Shown here one piece after another: positions 8,480 to 17,461 of a DNA stretch of 64,000 nt. A program made the position numbers and the translations under genes. The DNA is from Streptomyces bottropensis ATCC 25435 (GTDB lineage Bacteria; Actinomycetota; Actinomycetes; Streptomycetales; Streptomycetaceae). The stretch spans positions 5,601,519-5,665,518 of the forward strand of contig NZ_KB911581.1 in NCBI RefSeq assembly GCF_000383595.1. The letters run 5' to 3'. The notes below the pieces were generated by a model. The model ran no database searches. It worked only from the letters and a program-made list of their open reading frames with translations, and was not told the DNA's origin. How positions within the stretch are numbered: position 1 is the stretch's first letter; each line of letters starts with the position of its first letter.

Positions 8480-9627
8480 CCCCGCTCCCGGCGGAACACC
8501 GACAAACGCCCCGGCCATGCCCTTCTCTTCTCGGGCGCGCCGCCCTCGGAAGCTGCCGGGCTCGCCGCCTGAGCTGACGCGGTCTGCGCGCGCAGCTGCT
8601 GCCATACGGCCTGCCACTGCGTGATCTGATCGCCGGGAACGCCGCAGGCCGAGAGGTAAGCGGCCGTTGTACTCCACGTGGCGGGAAGCGAGCCGCGGTT
8701 GAGCAGACGGCTGACGGCACCGGCCGATATACGCCCGGCAGAGCGCTCACTGACCGCCTGCTGGGTCAGACCGCTCACCACGCGCACACCCGCGAGAGCG
8801 GTGAAGAACCCCGTGACCGTACGGATCGCACGCGGATCCGGCCACGACCGCTCCCCGGTGCCCCCACCAGGCGCAGCAGTGACTGGTGCGGCGGGCAGAG
8901 CCGCGTGATTGCGTCCAAGCGCGACCTGAGCACCGCTGTTACGGTCCCGGGCCTGCGGAACAGGGTGCCCCCGCGCCTCCAGCGTCAGACGCACATGCCG
9001 ATAGACAGCCGCGAGATCCAGCAGCACGGGACCGCCGGGTATCCCGCGACGCAGCGTGTCGAGCAGCGCCCCGGTGAAAGCCGTATAGGTCTCCCCCACC
9101 GGCGCCAGGGCGGTACGAGTCTCAGCCGCAGCCGCCAGGAGGAAGCTGCCCTCCACCGCGGCCTGGTCGGCAAGCGGCGACCCCGCACTCATCCTTCCCA
9201 GGGCCAGACCGCTGTAGCAGCAGTCCAGAATCACGACATGACGCTCCGCCCGGGAATCCAGCAGGAGAACCTGACGCAGCCAGTCATACGGCAGACCGGT
9301 CTCCACACGCCCGAACTCCGTGTGCGTCAGAGCCAGAGTCAGCTGATCCTGCACATCCACCAGGCCGTGCCCGGCGAAGTAGACCACCAGCGTGTCGGTA
9401 GCCTCGGCGGCCGCCCGCCTCACCGCACCCACCACCGTGTGCGCGGCCACCGGATCCTCGACAACGGTCACATGCCCGGTGGGCAGTTGCAGAGACAACG
9501 GGCCACACAGGAGATCGGCCATGGCCTGCAGATTGTTCGAAACAGCCGGCAGCTGCTCCAGATGCTCATAGCGGCCCGTGCCCACCACAACCGCCCGCGA
9601 GGCCCCCGGATCGGGCAACACGCTCAC
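8473..9627 (-). CDS. EACC1-associated caspase-like peptidase with C-terminal HTH
   Basis: 384 aa. The caspase fold covers about 10-230: the catalytic His is in VVYFAGHG (H87) and the Cys in VILDCCYSG (C137). The C-terminal part (about 262-340) looks like an XRE-type helix-turn-helix: a LTQQAVSERS helix, then AVSRLLNRG. The start overlaps the stop of the upstream EACC1 gene by four bases. Caspases next to EACC1 proteins are known from comparative genomics as predicted actinobacterial conflict systems, where the caspase is the effector peptidase. Expected role: abortive-type response to an invader; the HTH tail may regulate the operon or sense DNA. The pair assignment rests on motif recall. Confidence 0.82.
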   Translation of the reverse strand: MSVLPDPGASRAVVVGTGRYEHLEQLPAVSNNLQAMADLLCGPLSLQLPTGHVTVVEDPVAAHTVVGAVRRAAAEATDTLVVYFAGHGLVDVQDQLTLALTHTEFGRVETGLPYDWLRQVLLLDSRAERHVVILDCCYSGLALGRMSAGSPLADQAAVEGSFLLAAAAETRTALAPVGETYTAFTGALLDTLRRGIPGGPVLLDLAAVYRHVRLTLEARGHPVPQARDRNSGAQVALGRNHAALPAAPVTAAPGGGTGERSWPDPRAIRTVTGFFTALAGVRVVSGLTQQAVSERSAGRISAGAVSRLLNRGSLPATWSTTAAYLSACGVPGDQITQWQAVWQQLRAQTASAQAASPAASEGGAPEKRRAWPGRLSVFRRERGH

Positions 9628-9983
9628 CGACCACCGCCCTCATCACGGGCGGCGGCATCAAGCGCCCGGACCGCCCGCTCGATCTCCTCCTCGGAACAGT
9701 CCATGAGGACGACGACCGTGTCCCCGCGGCGGATCTCCACCCGCGGCCGCTGCGGCCGGGACTGCCGCCACGCCACCACCGCCAAAACGAACGACGCCGC
9801 ACTCCACCCATTCCCCGTCACCAGCTGCAGCACCTCAAGCCCCGTGCCCATCTCCCCCGGCCCAGGCACACCACCCCGTACCTCAACCGCGGCCGACCGG
9901 CGCACCTCAGGATCCGCACGCAACCAGCCCTGCAACGACCGCAACTCCCCCACAGCCGACCCGACCCGCACCTGTAACCGCAC
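9624..9983 (-). CDS. Effector-associated constant component EACC1
   Basis: 119 aa from GTG 9983, chosen because GGGGAGGG lies just upstream; GTG 10010 gives an N-terminal extension. The pattern fits EACC1: VRVGSAVGELRSLQGWLRAD, then GSAAS-type LVTGNGWSAASFVLAVVAW with a hydrophobic helix, then RVEIRRGDTVVVL and a final SEEEIERAVRALDAA helix. EACC1 proteins are the constant adaptor encoded beside variable effectors (caspase, trypsin, STAND ATPases) in multicellular bacteria. The gene leads the caspase operon and is translationally coupled to it. Confidence 0.8.
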   Translation of the reverse strand: MRLQVRVGSAVGELRSLQGWLRADPEVRRSAAVEVRGGVPGPGEMGTGLEVLQLVTGNGWSAASFVLAVVAWRQSRPQRPRVEIRRGDTVVVLMDCSEEEIERAVRALDAAARDEGGGR

Positions 9984-10069
9984 CCTCGCCCTCCCCTGAC
10001 CGGCGTGCACCCAACCCGACCACCATGCACAACCGATCAAGAAAACCGCTACAGGACAACACCCCCACC

Positions 10070-10104
10070 GACCAGGCAAAACACCCCTGACCAGGCAAAA
10101 CACC
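10070..10104. repeat. Tandem 16-bp direct repeat upstream of EACC1
   Basis: GACCAGGCAAAACACC occurs at 10070-10085 and 10089-10104, separated by CCT, in the control region of the EACC1-caspase operon. The region 9984-10300 is C-rich and holds no convincing gene. The repeat could be an operator, perhaps for the HTH tail of the caspase protein. Confidence 0.45.
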
Positions 10105-10303
10105 AATCAAACCCTTAGACGCAGAAGCCACCCACAACACCCCGGCCATTCCCACTGAAACCCCCACAACCCCAGGTCACCGCCCCCACAGCCCACCAAA
10201 CGCAGTTATCAACCAACCACCAACACCCCAGCTCACCCACCACCCCACACACCAACTACCCCCCGCCTCAGCGACAGCCCGGCCGGACAGGACGGCCGCG
10301 GCC

Positions 10304-10343
10304 TGCGGTCCCGCGCTTCCTTCGCACGTTGCGCGGGACCGCA
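10304..10343. terminator. Hairpin with 13-bp perfect stem
   Basis: The arm 10304-10316 pairs perfectly with 10331-10343 across a 14-base loop. There is no T-run. It sits between the divergent EACC1 operon and the genes at 10.9 kb, so it is either a terminator of an unseen transcript or a cruciform site. The flanking DNA up to 10885 contains no supportable gene. Confidence 0.4.
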
Positions 10344-10885
10344 CTCATCGCGGAGCACCGCAGCTCGAGGACGGGGATGCCGGGAACGGCGCCGAGCCGG
10401 CACCGAGGGCGGTGCCGGCTGGGCGGGTCGGCGGGCGCGGGCCAACGCGCCTGCCGGAGAGTCCTGAAACGGGTTCGGGCTTGCGACCAGGGCCGTCAGG
10501 AGAACGCCGGCGGCTTGGCCGTCGGCGTTGTGCTGGGACCACCGTCTTTCTGATGGGGCCTGGGCCGCAAGTCGGCTGGAACAAACGGTGAGCCGCCCAG
10601 GGCGCTGTGCGCGCGGACGGCGACGTCGCCGGCACGGTGGGCGGGGGCCGGCGAGGCGGCGGATTTCGTGGCGGAGCGGGGAACATCCGCGAGGCCAGGA
10701 AGCCACATAACGGATAGAAGGTGCGCCGGGGTGGGGCGGCGGAATCCGGGATCGTGGAAGGCTGTGTGCCGCGCAGCCCGCAGCGTGGCAGGGCCAACTG
10801 CCTTGCGGGACGCGTCACTTTGCGACCAGAGCCCGGGTCCCGGCATGCCGCCGGCGGCCCCTGTCAGGACGGAGTCCTGCACGCC

Positions 10886-11212
10886 ATGAGCCATGTCCCC
10901 CTCCCCCGCCCGGCCGGCCCCGCCCCGGCCTGTGCCTGTCCCTCCGCCGCCGCCGTGCCGCCAACAGCCCGCGGCATCGAACCGGACGGTACCGCCGGGC
11001 GGTTCGGGCCCACCCACGCGCTGATCCTGCTGATCGCCTTCCTGGGGCTGGGCTGCGGCCTGTTCCTCGCCGGCACCGAGCTGGACACCGTCCTTGTGCT
11101 GCTGGGCGGCTGCGGGGCGATCGGCGCGGCCACGCTCGCCGCGGCCAGCGGCGGCCGCCGCCTGATGACGGTCCTCGTGGAGACCGCCGTGCGCTCCGGC
11201 GCGGGCAGGTAG
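10886..11212 (+). CDS. Small two-helix membrane protein
   Basis: 108 aa from ATG 10886. A Pro/Ala-rich N-terminal 45 residues precede two hydrophobic helices (LILLIAFLGLGCGLFLAG and LDTVLVLLGGCGAIGAATLAAA, about 53-96) and a short basic end. Its stop is 10 bp before the HTH regulator gene, so the two probably form one operon. Function unknown; a membrane partner of the regulator is possible. Confidence 0.6.
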   Translation: MSHVPLPRPAGPAPACACPSAAAVPPTARGIEPDGTAGRFGPTHALILLIAFLGLGCGLFLAGTELDTVLVLLGGCGAIGAATLAAASGGRRLMTVLVETAVRSGAGR

Positions 11213-11222
11213 GCGGCCGTCC

Positions 11223-12212
11223 ATGACCCGTTCTGCTGCCGACGGCGCACCGCAGCGCCCCTACGCTCACCTCGCGGAACACCTGGCCGAGCTGCGCCGG
11301 GCCGCCCGGCTGCCCCAGCGCACCCTGGCCGAAGCCGCCAACATCTCCCGCGGCGCCGTCCAGCGCGCCGAGTCCGGCACCGCCGCGCCCACCGAGGCCG
11401 TCCTCGACGCCTACCTGCACGCCTGCAGGGCCGGCGAGGCCGACCGGGCCCGGGCCCGCCTCCTGCGTACCCGCGGTCGCACCGCACAGCGCGACAAGCT
11501 CCACGAGCTCAAGGCACCAGCCCCCGAGTTCATCACCACCAAGCGGGACCTCGCCCTCGCCCTCGCCGAACTCTACGAACGAGCCGGCGCCCCCTCCCTC
11601 AACGACGCCCGCGTCCGCAAGCTGCTGCCACGCACCACCGCCTGGCGGATCGTCAACCGCAAGGGCCTGCCGGCCAGCGCCGAGCAGCTGATCACGTTCC
11701 TGAGCGCCTGCGGCATCAGCCGTCCGGCCGCACAGCGCCCGTACATCGACGCCTACCACCACGTCATCACCCAGCGCGGCACGCGCCCCGCGCCCCCACG
11801 CACACAACGCATCGACGGCCGCATCTACCGGACACCCCTGGCGTACAGCGGCGGGATCTACACCGAGATGAGCTCCGAACTCGCCGCCACGACCGCCGAC
11901 CTCGCCCGGCTGTTCCCCGCCCGCGTCCTCGAAGAGGCCTTCACCACCACCCTGCAGCATCACGCCGGCCGCGATGCACACCGCAACGGCGCCACCCCAC
12001 CCCGCTGGATCACCACCTCTCACAATCTCGACCGACTCACCGCCCGCGCCCCCGACCACGCCGACGACCTCGTCGTCCGCTCCAGCGATGGCAGCACGGC
12101 CCGTTACCAGGTCAAGCTCCACCTGCGGCGGCTCGGGCCGCCCCCGGCACTGTCAGGTGTCCGGGCCCCCACGCCACCGCCACGACCGGCTCCGGCCTCC
12201 CGCGCTTCCTGA
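11223..12212 (+). CDS. XRE-type helix-turn-helix regulator
   Basis: 329 aa. The N-terminal HTH (about 18-75) reads LAELRRAARLPQRTLAEAA followed by ISRGAVQRAESG, a clear XRE motif. A second HTH-like segment (about 105-165) contains LLPRTTAWRIVNRKGLPAS, similar to the DNA-binding segment at the end of the caspase protein at 8.5 kb. The remaining 150 residues have no recognised domain; the end is Pro-rich. It follows a small membrane-protein gene and may repress its own operon. Confidence 0.7.
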   Translation: MTRSAADGAPQRPYAHLAEHLAELRRAARLPQRTLAEAANISRGAVQRAESGTAAPTEAVLDAYLHACRAGEADRARARLLRTRGRTAQRDKLHELKAPAPEFITTKRDLALALAELYERAGAPSLNDARVRKLLPRTTAWRIVNRKGLPASAEQLITFLSACGISRPAAQRPYIDAYHHVITQRGTRPAPPRTQRIDGRIYRTPLAYSGGIYTEMSSELAATTADLARLFPARVLEEAFTTTLQHHAGRDAHRNGATPPRWITTSHNLDRLTARAPDHADDLVVRSSDGSTARYQVKLHLRRLGPPPALSGVRAPTPPPRPAPASRAS

Positions 12213-12456
12213 CCACCGCCGCAGGCGAGCGGCAGCCGCGCCCAGGTACTGCCCGCGCGGCAACACGCGGGGCCGGGTGCCCGAACCAGCCCGTGGGGCC
12301 GCCTCCTCCGCGGGCACCGCGTTCCGGCACGCATCTTGAGGGCGTCGCTGTGGCCGCAGAGACCGCCTCTGGGCCGACCATGCGCTGCCGGGTGCGCCGG
12401 GAGGGTCAGGCCTCCCCCGTCGGCTCGGCGGCGAGCCGGGTCGCGGTCCGGGGCCG

Positions 12457-12714
12457 TCAGGTGCGGGCGGCCTGGATCTCGCCGGCGTCGATCAGCGCCC
12501 GGCGCAGCCGCTCCGTCTCGGCCGGGCGGTCGGCCGCAGGCAGGGCCACGGCGGCCTCGAGCAGGGTTCGGGTGTGACGGCGGACATCGGTGTCGCGTTC
12601 GAGGCCGGGGGCGGGCCAGGTGAGCAGGTGTGCGGCCAGGAGCAGGGCATCTGGGCTGTGGGGGTGGCCGGCGGCGCGTTCGGCGACCTTGGCGGCGTTG
12701 TCCTGGGCGGGCAT
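12457..12714 (-). CDS. Small helical hypothetical protein
   Basis: 85 aa from ATG 12714. The sequence is a plausible all-helix protein (DNAAKVAERAAGHPHSPDAL, then LLAAHLLTWPAP, then LEAAVALPAADRPAETERLR). It resembles short Streptomyces hypothetical proteins near restriction or regulatory genes, but I assign no family. It is convergent with the regulator at 11.2-12.2 kb; the 245 bp between them show no gene. The frame stays open upstream, so the start could be earlier. Confidence 0.45.
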   Translation of the reverse strand: MPAQDNAAKVAERAAGHPHSPDALLLAAHLLTWPAPGLERDTDVRRHTRTLLEAAVALPAADRPAETERLRRALIDAGEIQAART

Positions 12715-12866
12715 GAGCCGTGCGGAGGCGATGCCCGGATCCGCGCCCCTTCCGGCCGGCAGGAACCGCCTGCGCGGCGGGAACGCGGGCCGGGTGGGCG
12801 GCGAGTGACGGCAACTGCCCGCCACCCGAGGCCGGCCCGCGGTCTCCTGGGACAGGCGGGCCGGCC

Positions 12867-13578
12867 TCAGGACGACGGGCCCGCCAGCAGACCGTTCAGC
12901 ACCCCGGCCCGGTACGACACCCGCGAGGTAAGGGGGCGCGCCAGGTGCCGCATCGACGCATCCGCCGGCCACTGGATGCGCCCGTTGGGCAGTTGCAGGA
13001 CGAGGGGGGCGCCGGGGGCCAGGACATGGAAGTTGTCGGCCTCGTAGTACGGGGCCAGGTGCGGTTTGTGGGTGTGGATGCCGCCCAGCATCGCCTGGTA
13101 GCCCTGGCGGGTGTAGGAGCGGACCAGGTGGTCGACGAGCTGGTGGCCGAGGCCCTGGCCGCGGGCGCTGTCGGCCACGGACACCGCCTCCAGCTCGACG
13201 AGCGCCCTTGCGAGCAGCAGGCACAGCGGTCGGCCCAGGCCGGCTTGCATCTCCATCAGCCACTGGACCGGCGGGATCGCGTGCGCCAGGCCGACGAGCC
13301 GCCCCGCGGGCTGCTCCTGGGCGAGCAGCAGGGTCGCGGTGCCGAACTGCGGCGGCAACTGCCAGCCGGTGCGCATCCGGTCGATGATCTCCTCGGGCAT
13401 CGCCTCGTCGAGGAAGTCGACCGGCTGCAGCAGCGCGCGCACGGCCTCGGGGTCGTCGTCGGGGGGTGGCCGGGCGGATCAGGTAGCGACCGTGGGCCTC
13501 CGGCGCTTCGGCGCTGCCCGGCCGCGGTTCCCCTGGCGCGCTGCGGCGCTCTGCTCGGCGTCGAGAGGCTCGTCCCAT
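12867..13578 (-). pseudogene. GNAT acetyltransferase with a frameshift in a C6 run
   Basis: The N-terminus starts at ATG 13578 (MGRASRRRAERR, then GRYLIRPATP), but after PATP the frame runs into Arg-rich nonsense. Removing one base from the G6/C6 run at 13461-13466 joins it to PDDDPEAVRALLQPVDFLDE and the rest of the protein, ending at 12867. The core acetyl-CoA motif is VADSARGQGLGHQLVDHLV. Without the N-terminal part, translation could start only at an internal codon near 13442 (191 aa). It is either a recent frameshift or a homopolymer sequencing error. Known role of GNAT proteins: acetyl transfer to small molecules or proteins; the substrate is unknown. Confidence 0.75.
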
Positions 13579-13912
13579 GCCGCCATCGTGCCTCAACCAC
13601 AGCATCCGACGGCCGAGTTGGCCATGACGGTACGCGACCGGGAGCCGGGGCCGGGAAACTGAACGACTGGACGGAAACGTCTGTCAGCGCGTCGGAAGCA
13701 GGGCGGCATCGGCTATCGTCGCCGGTGGTGCTGGACACGCACGCACCCAGACCGCCGGAGATGCTCCCACGCAGCCCCGGCCCACAGGTCGAAGGCCCGC
13801 CGGACAGGGATACCGGCACCCCGGCACCCGCCGGGCGGGGACCCGTGCAGCTTGACCGCGCCCTTCTTCGTACGGCGCGCAGGCGTGGGCGGCGCGCCGG
13901 GAAGTGACCACT

Positions 13913-14800
13913 GTGAGCCGTCGTCGCACCAGCTCCGATCTGACCGCCCGCGCCCGGGAGCTGGCCGGCCGGGCCGGCATCCCCTATTCCGCGGCCCTGG
14001 CCGCGCTGCGCACCCCGCGCACCGCGCGCTCCACCGGCCCAGCCGCGCCGGACCACACCGCGGCCACCGGCCTGCCCGCACTGGATGGCCTGCTCGGACC
14101 GCTCACGCCCGGCACCCTGACGGTGCTGGCCGGGCGGACCATGGCCGGCACCACCGCGCTGCTGCTGGGCATCGCCCGCCACCACGGACACCGCGGCCGG
14201 CCTGTCATCCTGGCCGAGCTCCAGAGCAGTCCGCACGCGACGATGCGCAGCCTGCTGGCCGCCGAAGCCGGCCAGGACCTCGACCGAACGGCCGACTACG
14301 CCCCCGACCGGCAGATGGTGGCCGAAGCAGCCGCCCGGCTGCACGGGATCCCGATCCGCCTGCTCACCCCCGACGGCTCCAACGCCGTCAGCCGGCTGCG
14401 CGCCGAAGCCGCCGCCGGCGGGGCGGGACTACTCCTCGTCGACACGCTCCGCCTGGCAGCCGGTATGGAACCCTCCCCTCCCCTGCCTGGCCAGAGCGCC
14501 GCCGAACTCGTGGCCCTCGCCCGGGACCTGGATGTCCCCGCCGTCGCCACTGCCCACCTGCGCCCCCAGCCCGGTGACGGTGACAGCCGGCCCCGGCCCG
14601 ACGACTTGGACGACCCCGGCGTCCTCGCACACGCCCACCGCCTGGTCCTCCTGCACCGCCCCGCCCGCCTCGGCCCCCTCCCCGGCCAACGCGACCTCGT
14701 CACCCTCCACGTCGCCCGGCCCGACGGCACCGAGGCGGGCACCACCACGATGCTGTTCGAACCCGAATACCACCGCATGGTCGCCCCTCCCTGCACCTGA
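13913..14800 (+). CDS. DnaB/RecA-like ATPase-fold protein without the Walker A lysine
   Basis: 295 aa from GTG 13913, picked because GGGAAG lies eight bases upstream; GTG 13904 is an alternative. The fold resembles the C-terminal domain of DnaB helicase: LPALDGLLGPLTPGTLTVLAG, then RTMAGTTALLLGIARHHGH, then VILAELQSS, LLLVDTLRLAAG (Walker B) and VPAVATAHL. The P-loop is GRTMAGTTA, with Thr where Lys is required, so ATP hydrolysis is doubtful. Streptomyces carry stand-alone DnaB-like proteins of this sort of unknown role. The Tap-like protein at 33-36 kb also has a DnaB-like domain with an altered P-loop. Confidence 0.65.
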   Translation: MSRRRTSSDLTARARELAGRAGIPYSAALAALRTPRTARSTGPAAPDHTAATGLPALDGLLGPLTPGTLTVLAGRTMAGTTALLLGIARHHGHRGRPVILAELQSSPHATMRSLLAAEAGQDLDRTADYAPDRQMVAEAAARLHGIPIRLLTPDGSNAVSRLRAEAAAGGAGLLLVDTLRLAAGMEPSPPLPGQSAAELVALARDLDVPAVATAHLRPQPGDGDSRPRPDDLDDPGVLAHAHRLVLLHRPARLGPLPGQRDLVTLHVARPDGTEAGTTTMLFEPEYHRMVAPPCT

Positions 14801-14949
14801 CCCGGCCCACGGCGCAGACCTGCGGGAAGAGGAACGCGCGCGCCCGCCGGCCGCCCAGGAGCCGGGCAGCCGGCGGACAGTGGTGCCGCTCGGCCCGGGC
14901 GTCGTTTCACGACGGCCGCGGGTGTCGCCTGCGGCCTAGAGCATGGTCA

Positions 14950-15384
14950 ATGTCAGTGACTCCGGGAATCGGTGGGCCGGCCCCCGACAAGATGGAGGCC
15001 GTGAAAGAAGACGTGCAGCGATCCGAGGCCATGCTGGCCGGTGCCCTGGTGATCGGCCCCCGGGAGATGCCCGAAGGGCTGGAGCTGAGCTACCCCGATG
15101 CATGTACACGGCTGGGCCTCCAGCCCCGGGCCCAGGGGTACGTCTTGTGGGCTCTGCTCCGGCTCGACGCCCGCACCGGGCAGATGACGCGTTCCATGCT
15201 GGTCACCACCCTGGTCGACGACACGCGCACCGCGCTGTCGGTCTGGCGCATGGGAGTGGAGTGCGCGCTGCCGGACCTGGTGGGCGACCAAGGCCCAGCA
15301 CTGATCACTGCCCTGGACGACTGGCCCCTGCCCATCACACCGGTGCCGCAACTCGCTGATCCGGCCACCTTCGACGACGAGTAG
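14950..15384 (+). CDS. Hypothetical protein
   Basis: 144 aa from ATG 14950; ATG 14992 and GTG 15001 are other possible starts and none has a strong ribosome site. The body reads like a folded soluble protein (GYVLWALLRLDARTGQMTRS, then LVTTLVDDTRTALSVWRMGV). No family recognised. It stands alone, about 150 bp after the ATPase-like gene and followed by an IS5 remnant. Confidence 0.5.
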   Translation: MSVTPGIGGPAPDKMEAVKEDVQRSEAMLAGALVIGPREMPEGLELSYPDACTRLGLQPRAQGYVLWALLRLDARTGQMTRSMLVTTLVDDTRTALSVWRMGVECALPDLVGDQGPALITALDDWPLPITPVPQLADPATFDDE

Positions 15385-15591
15385 ACGCGCTGCACAAGGC
15401 CATGCACGCCACAGCCCGGCAGTCGTCCAGGATGCCCTCCCGAAACCGGCGACGCCGGTCCTGCTGCCCTCGCCATGGCATCCGTGCTCACTGGGAAACG
15501 CCTCCCCCAGACACGCGCAGAGCCAACGGGGCGATACCCGGCATCGGTGGAGGGTGGCGAGCAGGCTGGGCGGGGCATCCACGATGACCGG

Positions 15592-15961
15592 GCCCAGAGA
15601 TCCACCTCGCGGCCGACGGCCGGTGCCGGCCACTGGCGTTTGCCCTCACCGCCGGCCAGGCCGGTGACGCACCCGCCTTCACGGACGTCTTGGCCCGCTT
15701 GCGTGTTCACCTGCGCAGACGTGGCATCCGTGCGGTAATCCCGGAACGGGCCGACCAGCAGGCCAGCCGGCGGCAGCGCGGACAGGCGGGCGGCAGACCG
15801 CCGGCTTTCGACCGCGAGGCATGCAGCAACGCAACACCGTCGAGCGGTGTATCAACCGCCTGAAGCAATGGCGCGGCATCGCCACCCGCTATGAGAAGAC
15901 CGCGACCATCTACCTCGCCGGACTTCACGTCGCGGGCATCTTCCTCTGGTCCGCCCGCTGA
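15592..15961 (+). pseudogene. IS5-family transposase C-terminal remnant
   Basis: Reading from about 15592 gives IHLAADGRCRPLAFALTAGQ and GDAPAFTDVLARLR, the middle of an IS5-type DDE transposase. Near 15825 the frame breaks (GAGGCATGCAGCAACGC, one base short of EAYKQRN). It then continues as RNTVERCINRLKQWRGIATR to a stop at 15961. The Glu of the DDE triad is in TVERC. The N-terminal half is missing or unrecognisable. It is a dead copy. Confidence 0.75.
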
Positions 15962-15976
15962 TCCAAACGAAACCGC

Positions 15977-16384
15977 CTAGCCTGCGGAGCACAGACCGTC
16001 GTTCGGACAGAACAAGACCCACGTGTAGTTGTAGCCCGTTCGCACGGTCACGGGATTCGGTGCGGGGCCCTGATTGACGTGGGACCCCGGGTCGGGTGTG
16101 GCGGTGAAGGTGACCGTCGTGCCGACTTCGAAGCCCGCGGTGCACGTGCCGGTCGGGTTCGGCTGCGGATCGTTGGTCGCATACGGGTCCCACGCCTCCT
16201 GATGGCAGTTGATCCCGGCGGGCTGGCTGGTGATGGTGCCGCCGCCCCAGCCGTCGCTGACCCACGCGGACAGTTGAGCGGTGGTCTGGGCCTGGGCCGG
16301 GGCGACGGAGGCGATCGCGGCGGCCGTGGCGAGTGCGGTGACAACTCCCGTCGCCCGCCAGGCGCCGTTCCTTTTCCTGGTCAT
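15977..16384 (-). CDS. Small secreted protein
   Basis: 135 aa from ATG 16384, with GAGGAG six bases upstream. There is a typical Sec signal peptide: basic MTRKRNGAWR, a hydrophobic stretch (VVTALATAAAIASV) and a cleavage site near APAQAQ (about residue 31). The mature part has four Cys (INCHQE, TGTCTAG, LFCPN, LCSAG), probably two disulfides, and a beta-rich pattern. The same frame is open upstream to 16624 (see next entry). Function unknown. Confidence 0.65.
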   Translation of the reverse strand: MTRKRNGAWRATGVVTALATAAAIASVAPAQAQTTAQLSAWVSDGWGGGTITSQPAGINCHQEAWDPYATNDPQPNPTGTCTAGFEVGTTVTFTATPDPGSHVNQGPAPNPVTVRTGYNYTWVLFCPNDGLCSAG

Positions 16385-16706
16385 GGAAGGCTCCTCGAAT
16401 CGAACCACGTCGACCTCTGCGACCAGCCTATTCACCTTCTCGGGGATCTGCAGCCCGCGCGCAGGCGGCGGCCCTAGGGGCCAGCCGCCGTCACGCTCGA
16501 CCAAGGCACGCAGTCGGACGACGCAATTGGGCGAGGTGGTGACGGTGCTCTTCGCGGCGCCGCCGCGGATGACCGCTTGCGTAGCCAACTGGACAGGCAG
16601 GATGGGCTGTTCCTCGCCGTCCACCGGGGTCCTTTCGCCGGGCCGGTGGCCACTGTCGGAGGGCGGTGTCCCAGTCGTACCGCGCGCCGAACACCCGATG
16701 GGTCAC
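16385..16706 (-). other. In-frame upstream extension and a possible frameshifted small gene
   Basis: The frame of the secreted protein runs upstream to GTG 16624, which has its own AAAGGA site. This 80-codon stretch looks like protein (CVVRLRALVERDGG, then LQIPEKVNRLVAEVDVV) but has no stop before the signal peptide. A separate frame begins at GTG 16706, which overlaps the stop of the upstream gene (GTGA) and reads THRVFGARYDWDTALRQWPP. An indel near 16625 would join the two. This may be one small gene that lost its frame and its stop. Confidence 0.35.
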
Positions 16707-17140
16707 GACGGCTCCCCATCCGCAGCTTCCAGCTGCCCCTTGTATTCCGCCCACCGAGGCAGGGTCGACGGCAGCTCGCCGGCCTTCGCCCTGCGGGTCT
16801 CGAACTCTCCGACGATGCGTCGACGCTGGATCTCGGCGAGGGCTTCGTTCCTGATCGTCTTCATTTCCGCAGGAGATTCGCACTCCCTCTCGTCGATGAC
16901 GAAAGCCGCGAGCATGAACCCGCCCGCAGCCCTTCTGCGGAACGTCGAAATCATGACGAACTTCGCCCCCGTCTCATCTGTCACGACTACCTCCTGCGAG
17001 TCTCTTCCCCTGTTCGCAACCTCCGCACCCAGCCCGGTGATCCCCGAAGCCACCTCGGGATGTCGCTTGCCGAGGGCCTGCGCCACATCGGCGCGGGTTC
17101 TCCCTCTGATCCCCCGCCTCTGGAGCGTCGGCCGAGCCAT
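16703..17140 (-). CDS. Hypothetical protein, possibly the 3' part of a longer gene
   Basis: 145 aa if it starts at 17140. The second half looks genuine (VVVTDETGAKFVMIST, then FMLAAFVIDERECESPAEMK, then KTIRNEALAEIQRRRIVGEF). The first 30 residues are Arg-rich and may be a misread frame: upstream DNA to about 17400 encodes strongly acidic peptides in other frames. The stop overlaps the next GTG, so it leads the small cluster that ends with the secreted protein. No family recognised. Confidence 0.45.
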   Translation of the reverse strand: MARPTLQRRGIRGRTRADVAQALGKRHPEVASGITGLGAEVANRGRDSQEVVVTDETGAKFVMISTFRRRAAGGFMLAAFVIDERECESPAEMKTIRNEALAEIQRRRIVGEFETRRAKAGELPSTLPRWAEYKGQLEAADGEPS

Positions 17141-17430
17141 CCTCGCCGTCCTCCTCCGACGGCGTGTCAGACCCGTTCACATCCTCTGTCTCGCCGGGGT
17201 CCGTTGCCTCGTCCGGATCCGCGAGCTCGTCGGGCCCGACCGATTCGCGGGGCCCTTCGGATTCGGCAGACTCGATGGACTGGGCCAACTCTTCGCCGAT
17301 CTCGGGCTGATCCGGCCCTTCCCAGTTCCTCAGTGTCCTCGGCACCCCCGGCCGCCCGACTCCTCCGGCTCTTGCGGATCCTCGCCTCCCTCCGAGGCCT
17401 CAAGGCTCCTCGGCAGCTCCCTCAACTGCA
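17141..17430 (-). other. Acid-rich coding remnant spread over several frames
   Basis: Read on the minus strand, successive segments in different frames are all Asp/Glu-rich: GGEDPQEPEESGG near 17380, AEDTEELG near 17340, then EIGEELAQSIESAESEGPRE and DATDPGETEDVNG-type sequence down to about 17150. One acidic linker broken by several single-base indels would explain this better than chance. It would join the hypothetical gene that ends at 16703. Confidence 0.3.
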
Positions 17431-17461
17431 GGGCAGGGGGATGGGGCGGGGGCGGGGCTGC

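Noticed and set aside
10233..10706. Long open frames on both strands in the region between EACC1 and the membrane protein
   Set aside because: Composition is Arg/Pro/Gly-rich without protein-like pattern, as expected from random frames in GC-rich DNA.
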